Both the position numbers and the translations under genes were made by a program. Positions 13,901 through 18,299 of a stretch of DNA of 18,299 bases are shown piece by piece; position 1 is the stretch's first letter; the number at the start of each line of letters is the position of its first letter. The notes under the pieces are model-generated. The model worked only from the letters and a program-made list of their open reading frames with translations, did not search any database and was not told the DNA's origin. Source of the stretch: REEB509 sp044370335 (GTDB lineage Bacteria; Pseudomonadota; Alphaproteobacteria; Caulobacterales; Aquidulcibacteraceae); the NCBI GenBank assembly GCA_044370335.1, contig JBILVS010000053.1:1-18299 (forward strand), written 5' to 3'.

Positions 13901-14901
13901 CGTCAAAGGGCGACCCGGGCCTTCGTGGCGGTAACCGGGTCGTGTTCTGGGGAGCGGCGGGCGCTGTTGCGGCGGCTCTGGCGGGGGCCGCATACTACGT
14001 GAACGCGAACTCTGCGTCGACGTTGGCGGATGCGGGGGAGCCGGAGGCCGATCCGCTGGGCTCTGACGCTGAGGACGTTTTTGGCCCTGTTGAGACGGCG
14101 GGCGTCGGTCCGACGGCGCTGGATCCGAATGGGCTGGGGGGCGCGATCGACGGACTGTCGCTCGGGCCCGCGGATGCCGCCGCGGCGGGGATTCCGGCTC
14201 CCGCCGCGCCAAGCGTTGCCCCAACGGGCGCTCCCGCGGTTGCAACTCCGGCGTCGGCGCCGGCGCCGGCTCGGGCGGCGCCGGTGACGAGCCAGCCGAT
14301 CTCGCTGCAGCAGGCGGCGACGCGGGGCGACCCCGTGGCCCAGTATGAGCTTGCGCTGCAGAATCTGGCGGCGGGCGACAGCGCGGAGGCCTTGAGCTTG
14401 CTCCGGGCTTCGGCGAACCAGGGCCTTGCCATGGCGCAGTATCGGCTCGCCAAGATGTTCGAGCGGGGCGAAGGGGTTCCGGCGGATTTGGCGCAAGCGC
14501 GGCAGTGGACCGAGCGGGCGGCGGCGGCGGGCAACAGCCGCGCCATGCACGATCTGGGGGTGTTCTTCGCCCGCGGAGAGGGGGCTCCTTTGGATGAGGC
14601 GGCGGCCTTTCGCTGGTTCCGGCAGGCGGCGGAGCTTGGAGTGGAGGACAGCCAGTTTAATCTCGGCGTGCTCTATCAGCAGGGTCGGGGCACCTCGGTG
14701 AACGGGGCGGAGGCGTTGTTCTGGTTCCTTGTGGTGGGGGCCAACGGCGATGCCGACGCCCGGGCGCGAGCGGCGACATTGCAGGCGCAGTTGTCGCCGT
14801 CGGAAGTGGCGCAGGCGCGGGCTCGGGCAGAGGCCTTCCGGCCTCGGGCGGCCAGTGCGCGGGCGAACGGGGACTTCGGCCCCCGGGCCTGGGCCAATTG
14901 A
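10996..14901 (+). CDS. podJ: PodJ-like polar organizer with coiled coil, one membrane segment and Sel1 repeats
   Basis: This is a 1301-residue protein. Residues 6-39 (HPWSVKGIDPRAREAAREMA, then MTLGEWLNQAI) are the N-terminal signature of PodJ-type proteins. Residues about 95-815 are long Ala/Glu/Gln/Arg heptad-rich coiled coil. Residues about 820-935 are Pro-rich and acidic (likely disordered). Residues 954-977 are a Lys/Gly tract (KGDKGDKASKGDPG), followed by one membrane segment at about 982-1002. After an Ala/Pro linker come three to four Sel1-like repeats (about 1103-1270; MAQYRLAKMFERGEGVP, SQFNLGVLYQQGRGTS). In Caulobacter, PodJ (974 residues) marks the new pole, recruits PleC and pilus factors, and is cut in its periplasmic part. 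This one is longer, mainly in the coiled coil, and ends soon after the Sel1 region, with no visible peptidoglycan-binding domain. Expected topology: N-terminus cytoplasmic, Sel1 part periplasmic. Confidence 0.82.
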   Translation: MSGGAHPWSVKGIDPRAREAAREMARRQGMTLGEWLNQAILMQDPAAATGGAAEPSPVLLRQDEEGPALEAWTLATQGGGSGGGRIRPDPSVGGGDPVERLAKRLEASDKRTQLAITGVDRALTNLDRSVLGLSDRIEDAESIAQRAAEEAATAKADVQTALREAHSLRDLATVKIEEAAARAQEQALRAALPALNELRAVQSDLAQKLVSAETGARALSSSTLNEVRALQGQLAGAIADADRSARDIVAAATAELRAAHATLSDRLAQSDAGVRRLADTTASDMRQLQADLSARIARAEDNARGQVQAALDDLKSQNRLLADRLEAAESAARDAASSLRQAAGAAIADLRNAQLGLSQRVKTIEDGARDMGAQAVGALKEQQAALKAQVDELRAQVAASGEAAGAAKSSAAGLQSDVEALAAHLQRLEGQINAADADAIPTLRGAQDELRHQIAAVFGHIQRLDANVQAVRTAGVEAAKKEQEVVQGQVSALQAQVRRLDETVSAGRAESGGAMRALDESLQRLAERLSHAEANANSAIRTIEQSVAAIGERAEMGEAAKAETEALRALVETRLDGMAKQVADLVGAAREDLAVQLRSATEGLDPAAFDAALAEVNRRLAVAEKRQAQTIEAISTEIRRMSETVERRLKAVEERGASGVAEVVRGELGHLSASISERFTDIDNRLSDVDARITERDGREAAGFDRMGAEIGRVSERLEERFATVEVRSAQAIEQVGEQVARMAERFNTRHDQMARELSEKLVESEERSGSRLQEAVSTLSARLSEVDCRTTEAVTPVQKAMATFASRLQALEDGGSSSGLLRPALREPGPAPAPPPAATPEPFEPFDPFAPSAPTFQQEPLRAGPVTPSRSLPPIEEPPPRMGAFGAPPSAVEPPPFEMDPYADHLRRPSEPPPFEDDSFLSGPLPARGPGRLSPEIRDDYLNAVRKAAQSQSGGKGRKDKGDKGDKASKGDPGLRGGNRVVFWGAAGAVAAALAGAAYYVNANSASTLADAGEPEADPLGSDAEDVFGPVETAGVGPTALDPNGLGGAIDGLSLGPADAAAAGIPAPAAPSVAPTGAPAVATPASAPAPARAAPVTSQPISLQQAATRGDPVAQYELALQNLAAGDSAEALSLLRASANQGLAMAQYRLAKMFERGEGVPADLAQARQWTERAAAAGNSRAMHDLGVFFARGEGAPLDEAAAFRWFRQAAELGVEDSQFNLGVLYQQGRGTSVNGAEALFWFLVVGANGDADARARAATLQAQLSPSEVAQARARAEAFRPRAASARANGDFGPRAWAN

Positions 14902-15002
14902 GACGGTAAGCGCCCGAGGTTACCGGGTCTGAACTTTCTGGGAAAGTGGTGGAGAAGACGTGCGGCGGCATTGCGCGGGCGCGCGTGATCCGTAAGCTTA
15001 AG

Positions 15003-15031
15003 GCGACACGCCGATCAGCGCGGCGTCTCGC
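15003..15031 (+). promoter_or_regulatory. Hairpin just upstream of the TauE-like start
   Basis: GCGACACGCCG (15003-15013) and CGGCGTCTCGC (15021-15031) pair in 10 of 11 positions around a 7-nt loop. It ends 6 nt before the ATG at 15038, where a ribosome binding site would sit, and no clear Shine-Dalgarno is visible. It could limit translation initiation. The remainder of the 14902-15037 gap shows no gene. Confidence 0.4.
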
Positions 15032-15037
15032 GGGTCC

Positions 15038-15946
15038 ATGTCGATTTACTTGCCCATCGCCGAAATGCCGGTGAATTGGCTGCTCATCGTGATGTTGAGC
15101 GGGTTGGTCGGTTTTTTGTCTGGGCTTGTGGGGGTCGGCGGCGGGTTCGTTTTGACGCCTTTGTTGATCTTTCTGGGGATCCCGCCGCCGGTGGCGGTGG
15201 CGACGCAGGCGAGCCAGATCACAGCGTCGTCGCTGTCCGGTCTCATGGCGCACGCTTGGCGGAACGCGGTGGACTGGAAGCTGGGGGCGGTGCTGGCGGC
15301 CGGCGGGGTGGTCGGCGGCTGGATCGGGGTGGCGGTGTTCGCCCAGGTCCTCGCCGCTGGGCAAATCGACCTTCTGATCGCCTTATTCTACGTCTTCTTC
15401 TGCGGATTGATCGGGGCGCTGACGCTGATTGAAAGCCTTTCGGCGATGCGCCGGGGGGCGGAGCCGCCGAAGCCGCGGGCGCCGGGCCCGTCTTTGGCGG
15501 AGCGGCTGCCGTTCCGGATGCGGTTTGCACGGAGCGGGCTGCATATCAGCGTCATCCCGCCGCTCGTGATCGGGCTCTGCGTTGGGGTGCTGGCGGCGAT
15601 CATGGGGATCGGCGGGGGTTTCCTGCTGACCCCGGCGTTGATCTATCTCCTGCGGGCGCCGACCAAGGTCGTGATCGGAACCTCCTTGTTGCAGATCCTG
15701 ATCGTCACCGCGTTGATTACGGTGCTGCAAGCGGTGACGACGCAAACGGTGGATTTGGTCTTGGCTCTTTTGCTGATCCTGGGTGGGGTGATCGGGGCGC
15801 AGGTGGGCGCGCGGGTCGGGGCCGGGATGCAGGCCGAGCAGCTGCGGGCGGTGCTGGGGCTCGTGGTATTGGCCACGGGTTTGAAGCTTTTGACCGATCT
15901 CATCATTACGCCGGAGCAGATCTACTCGATCCAGGGGGGCGCATGA
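15038..15946 (+). CDS. TauE/SafE family membrane transporter
   Basis: This is a 302-residue polytopic membrane protein with the two-fold repeat of the TauE/SafE family (DUF81), whose members export sulfite, sulfoacetate or other organic acids. Each half has the family glycine motif: GLVGVGGGFVLTPLLIFLGI at about 29-48, and IMGIGGGFLLTPALIYLL at about 188-205. Seven to eight membrane segments are likely, with a charged cytoplasmic loop in the middle (RRGAEPPKPRAPGPSLAERL). The substrate is unknown. The stop overlaps the next start (ATGA, 15943-15946), so it is translated together with the TIGR02186 gene, a pairing that recurs in alphaproteobacteria. No strong ribosome binding site precedes the start; a hairpin lies there instead. 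Confidence 0.9.
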   Translation: MSIYLPIAEMPVNWLLIVMLSGLVGFLSGLVGVGGGFVLTPLLIFLGIPPPVAVATQASQITASSLSGLMAHAWRNAVDWKLGAVLAAGGVVGGWIGVAVFAQVLAAGQIDLLIALFYVFFCGLIGALTLIESLSAMRRGAEPPKPRAPGPSLAERLPFRMRFARSGLHISVIPPLVIGLCVGVLAAIMGIGGGFLLTPALIYLLRAPTKVVIGTSLLQILIVTALITVLQAVTTQTVDLVLALLLILGGVIGAQVGARVGAGMQAEQLRAVLGLVVLATGLKLLTDLIITPEQIYSIQGGA

Positions 15947-16716
15947 GGGCCCTGGGGGCGCTTGCGGCGGCGATGGTGGCGGTTTCCATCATGGCCGGGG
16001 CTGCGGTGGCGCAGCGGCCCCCACCGGAGCCTGAGCCCTTGCCCGTCGGGCTTTCGAGCCGCCAGGTGGCGGTGACGAGCGATTATCGCGGCGAGCAGAT
16101 CACGGTGTTCGGCGTCAATCCGCCGGCCAATCGCGGAGGCGACATCGTGGTGGTCATGCGAGGACCGGACCGGCCGGTGACGCTGATGCGCAAACGGCGG
16201 GTGCTCGGTCTTTGGGTGAACGGGGACCCGGTGTCGTTCAGCGCGGCGCCGAGCTTCTTTGCGGTCTATTCCACGCGGCCTTTGAACGAGATCATCGATC
16301 CTGCGGAAATCTGGCGGCACAGGCTGAACGCGGCGGCCCTGCCCGTTCTGGACGGCAGCACGCCGGAGGACGCCAATCCGGGGGATTATCGCCGGGCGCT
16401 GGTGGTCTTGCGCACGGAGAGCGGGCTGTACCGGGTCAATCCGCGCGGCGTGACCCTGGACGATGACCTGCTGTTTCAAGCGCATTTCGCGATCCCTGCG
16501 ACAGCGCCGATCGGGGTTTATCAATCCCAAGTGCTGGTGTTTCGGAACGGGGTGCTGATCTCGCGCAAGGACGATGAAGTGCTTGTCGACCGCAGCGGGC
16601 TTGAGCGCCGGATCTTTGAGTTCGCGACGCAGAACAGCTTTGTTTATGGCGTTGTGAGCGTTTTGTTGGCGTTGGCCGCAGGGTTGGCGGCGGCGCTCGT
16701 GTTCCGGCGGCGGTGA
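15943..16716 (+). CDS. TIGR02186 family protein (Alph_Pro_TM), exported and membrane-anchored
   Basis: This is a 257-residue protein with a signal peptide (MRALGALAAAMVAVSIMAGA, cleavage likely after AVA-23). The periplasmic region, about 200 residues long, begins LPVGLSSRQVAVTSDYRGEQ and includes TVFGVNPPANRGGDIVVVMR. A single C-terminal membrane segment (about 232-253) ends in RRR. This is the layout of the alphaproteobacterial family TIGR02186/PF09608, which has no assigned function and is usually found next to a TauE-like transporter, as here (4-nt ATGA overlap). It may be a periplasmic partner of the transporter; that is inference from linkage. It converges with the lipoprotein gene: the two stops share TGATCA (16714-16719) with no spacer. 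Confidence 0.87.
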   Translation: MRALGALAAAMVAVSIMAGAAVAQRPPPEPEPLPVGLSSRQVAVTSDYRGEQITVFGVNPPANRGGDIVVVMRGPDRPVTLMRKRRVLGLWVNGDPVSFSAAPSFFAVYSTRPLNEIIDPAEIWRHRLNAAALPVLDGSTPEDANPGDYRRALVVLRTESGLYRVNPRGVTLDDDLLFQAHFAIPATAPIGVYQSQVLVFRNGVLISRKDDEVLVDRSGLERRIFEFATQNSFVYGVVSVLLALAAGLAAALVFRRR

Positions 16717-17412
16717 TCAGCGACCACGAAGGGCCTCGGGGGCGGGCGTCTGAGCCGGCGCGGCTGGCGCAGGCAGGGTGATCAGCCCATCATAAGCGCG
16801 GGAAGCGCCCTGGTCGGGGACATCCTCGAAAGGGGCGAAAGACAGGCGGGCCTCGCCGCCGGGGGCCTCGATGACGCGCAGGGTGACGGCGCGGTCTTCA
16901 GGGAGCAGGGCGCCGGCGGGGGCCCATGTGTGGCCCGATAAGCCGAGGGGGCGACGCGCAGCGCTGTCGGCGTCGAGAAGGGCGATGGTCCGGTCGGCTT
17001 GAGGGGCGCTGACGATCGCTTGCGCCAAGGCAGGTTGGGACGCCTGAGGCGCCGTTGGGTCGACGGCGGGAAGGGCGGCTACACTCAGCGCCGCGCCTTG
17101 CTGAGCCCAAGACAGAAGCGTCGCTCTGGGCTCTGCGGTGTCTGGACCGTCAGGCAGCAGGGCGGCGACCCGTTCTCCCTTCTGCAGGGCGGCGCAGGCG
17201 GTGAGGAGAACCGCTCGGGCTTCAAGCGGGTTTGCGGCCCCGACCACGATGAGCCGCGCGGCCTGGGCCTCAAGCAGAGCCTCCGCGCCGGGCAGGGGAT
17301 CACAGGCGAAAGAGGCGATATCCGCATCGGGCGCACGATCGCATCCCGTCAGGCCGAGAGCCGTAAGGGCAAGAGCCAAGCTTGACGCTAGGAGAGGACC
17401 TGGGCGCGGCAT
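16717..17412 (-). CDS. Putative lipoprotein of unknown function
   Basis: This is a 231-residue protein with a lipoprotein signal: basic start MPRPG, hydrophobic core, and lipobox GLTGC with C24 as the lipidated residue. After this it contains alternating strand/helix segments (RLIVVGAANPLEARAVLLTA, KGERVAALLPDGPD, RTIALLDADSAARR) and a Pro/Ala-rich C-terminus ending near EALRGR. No family recognised. The order hydrophobic strand-G-loop-helix-strand resembles a Rossmann/SIMIBI core, but the P-loop Lys/Thr are absent. There are only two other cysteines (C36 and C72). A signal peptide with this lipobox predicts anchoring in the inner or outer membrane, facing the periplasm. It is single and convergent with the TIGR02186 gene. 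No homologue in the window clarifies its role. Confidence 0.75.
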   Translation of the reverse strand: MPRPGPLLASSLALALTALGLTGCDRAPDADIASFACDPLPGAEALLEAQAARLIVVGAANPLEARAVLLTACAALQKGERVAALLPDGPDTAEPRATLLSWAQQGAALSVAALPAVDPTAPQASQPALAQAIVSAPQADRTIALLDADSAARRPLGLSGHTWAPAGALLPEDRAVTLRVIEAPGGEARLSFAPFEDVPDQGASRAYDGLITLPAPAAPAQTPAPEALRGR

Positions 17413-17484
17413 TCTCCCTGCCTAGCACTGCGCAAGGCGTTTCGCACCTATCCCAACCATGAAAGCTTGGCTGGATTTCCTGGC

Positions 17485-17502
17485 CTTGACGTTTACGTCA
17501 AG
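17485..17502 (+). promoter_or_regulatory. 18-bp palindrome, candidate MerR-type operator
   Basis: CTTGACGTTTACGTCAAG is a perfect 7-bp inverted repeat (CTTGACG/CGTCAAG) around TTTA. It lies 61 nt before the MerR start codon. It resembles the ACGT-rich sites described for LiuR-type MerR regulators of branched-chain amino acid and acyl-CoA breakdown. TTGACG could also serve as a -35 element, so a bound regulator would act at the promoter. Likely an autoregulatory site. Confidence 0.55.
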
Positions 17503-17563
17503 GGGGCGTAAGGGAACCCCGCACCGGCGGTTTCAGCCGCTCTCCAGAACTGCGGGATACGGC

Positions 17564-18022
17564 ATGCCCACACGTCCTGAACGCACCTACGCCATCTCTG
17601 AATTGGCCCGGGAATTCGGCGTCACCGCCAGGGCGCTGCGCTTCTATGAGGACAAAGGGCTCTTGACCCCGCTGCGGGATGGCCAAGCGCGGGTCTATCG
17701 GGGGCGGGACCGGGCGCGCCTGCAATTGATTCTGCGGGGGAAGCGGGTCGGGCTTTCGCTTCAGGAAATCAAGGACATCCTTGATCTCTATGATCTCGGC
17801 GACGGGCAACGCGCCCAGATGCAGGTGGCGCTGAAGAAGTTCAAGGCCCGGATCGTGGCCCTTGAGGATCAGAAGCGGGACATTCTGGGGGCGATTGAAA
17901 GCCTGCGGGAAGGCATCGCCTTCCTGGAGGGCCGCTTGGCGGAACCCGCCTCGCCGGAGGGGATCGCCGCAGCGAGAGCGTTTGAAAAGGAAGCCCGTCG
18001 TCGCCTCGGCGAAGGGGCTTGA
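17564..18022 (+). CDS. MerR family transcriptional regulator, probably of acyl-CoA metabolism
   Basis: This is a 152-residue protein. The winged helix-turn-helix is at residues 9-75 (YAISELAREFGVTARALRFY, EDKGLLTP, RVYRGRDRARLQLILRGKR), followed by a long dimerization helix (about 85-125) and a short tail. There are no cysteines, so it is not a thiol or metal sensor of the MerR/CueR kind. The AISELAREFGVT-x-RALRFYED form is that of regulators next to acyl-CoA and leucine catabolism genes, and an acyl-CoA dehydrogenase starts 55 nt downstream. The frame is open back to 17459, but the start is set at ATG 17564: the family N-terminus begins there and the upstream part contains the 18-bp operator-like palindrome. 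No strong ribosome binding site is visible. Confidence 0.85.
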   Translation: MPTRPERTYAISELAREFGVTARALRFYEDKGLLTPLRDGQARVYRGRDRARLQLILRGKRVGLSLQEIKDILDLYDLGDGQRAQMQVALKKFKARIVALEDQKRDILGAIESLREGIAFLEGRLAEPASPEGIAAARAFEKEARRRLGEGA

Positions 18023-18077
18023 GGCCCGGGCGCTCTAGGCCCCGCCGCCATACATATGACTGCGCTGGGAGAAGTCG

Positions 18078-18299
18078 ATGCCTGTCTATAACGCGCCTCT
18101 GCGCGAGTTTCGCTTTCTGTATAAGGACGTTTTGGGCGTTGATCGGTATGCGAACATGCCCGGCTTTGAGAATGCGAGCCTCGATCTGATTGAGCAGATT
18201 CTGGAGGAGGGCGCGAAGTTCGCGACCGAAACGCTGTTTCCGCTCAATCATGGGGGCGATGTGGAAGGCTGCACGTGGAGCCCCGAGGGCGTGACGACG
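18078..18299 (+). CDS. Acyl-CoA dehydrogenase, N-terminal part (runs off the right edge)
   Basis: The first 74 codons of a gene continue beyond the window. The start MPVYNAPLREFRFLYKDVLG, with MPGFENASLDLIEQILEEGA after it, is the N-terminal pattern of the large acyl-CoA dehydrogenases (about 590-600 residues) with a C-terminal extension. These enzymes introduce the trans-2 double bond in fatty acyl-CoA using FAD. The FAD and catalytic glutamate regions are not in the window. GGAGAAG precedes the ATG by 4 nt. It follows the MerR gene on the same strand and is its likely target. Confidence 0.85.
   Translation, partial: MPVYNAPLREFRFLYKDVLGVDRYANMPGFENASLDLIEQILEEGAKFATETLFPLNHGGDVEGCTWSPEGVTT

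Noticed and set aside
17459..17563. Longer start for the MerR regulator
   Set aside because: The extra 35 residues have no family match and cover the 18-bp operator-like palindrome.
1..18299. tRNA or rRNA genes
   Set aside because: No cloverleaf with a T-loop GTTCRA-type motif and no rRNA-like stretch was recognised on either strand.

Overview
The window is GC-rich chromosomal DNA from an alphaproteobacterium. A PodJ-like polar organizer, the alphaproteobacterial TIGR02186 protein paired with a TauE-type transporter, a lone PdeM-type phosphoesterase, and a CtrA-like box plus GANTC site before the PodJ gene point to the Caulobacterales/Hyphomonadaceae side of the class. That placement is an inference from gene content, not a phylogeny.

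Layout. 1-283: the tail of an IS630-type transposase, then the 3' end of an unidentified gene, facing rimO. 281-2119 (-): rimO and a MAPEG-family membrane protein, separated by a likely terminator. 2120-3955 (+): an iron-storage unit, bfd then bfr then a short-chain dehydrogenase coupled to bfr by TAATG, with a Fur-like palindrome upstream. 4106-4772: rpsD and its perfect 11-bp terminator. 4778-6711: a decayed group II intron, inserted just behind that terminator. It has a CGC-type domain V and a dead maturase gene that has lost YADD, carries two short tandem repeats, and is interrupted by a CTAG-flanked element made of two palindromes. 6713-7482 (-): a SAM methyltransferase gene with one frameshift. 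7535-9262 (+): purU and a PPK2-type polyphosphate kinase. 9259-9954 (-): a DUF502 membrane-protein gene broken by an in-frame TAA. 10054-10815 (+): PdeM-like phosphoesterase. 10996-14901 (+): a 1301-residue PodJ-like protein. 15038-16716 (+): a TauE/SafE transporter overlapping a TIGR02186 protein. 16717-17412 (-): a lipoprotein of unknown function. 17564-18299 (+): a MerR regulator with an 18-bp operator-like palindrome upstream, then the start of an acyl-CoA dehydrogenase.

Functional groups: iron storage and release (bfd-bfr), one-carbon and nucleotide/polyphosphate metabolism (purU-ppk2), polar cell organization (podJ), an envelope transporter pair, and a regulator next to its probable acyl-CoA catabolic target. 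Housekeeping genes are intact. The accessory parts show active decay: a transposase remnant, a truncated gene, a ruined intron, and one frameshifted and one nonsense-disrupted gene.

I do not see a complete novel defence or biosynthetic system. The most unusual material is the nested, repeat-rich intron at 4778-6711. The regulatory palindromes, the PodJ variant and the unexplained lipoprotein come next.
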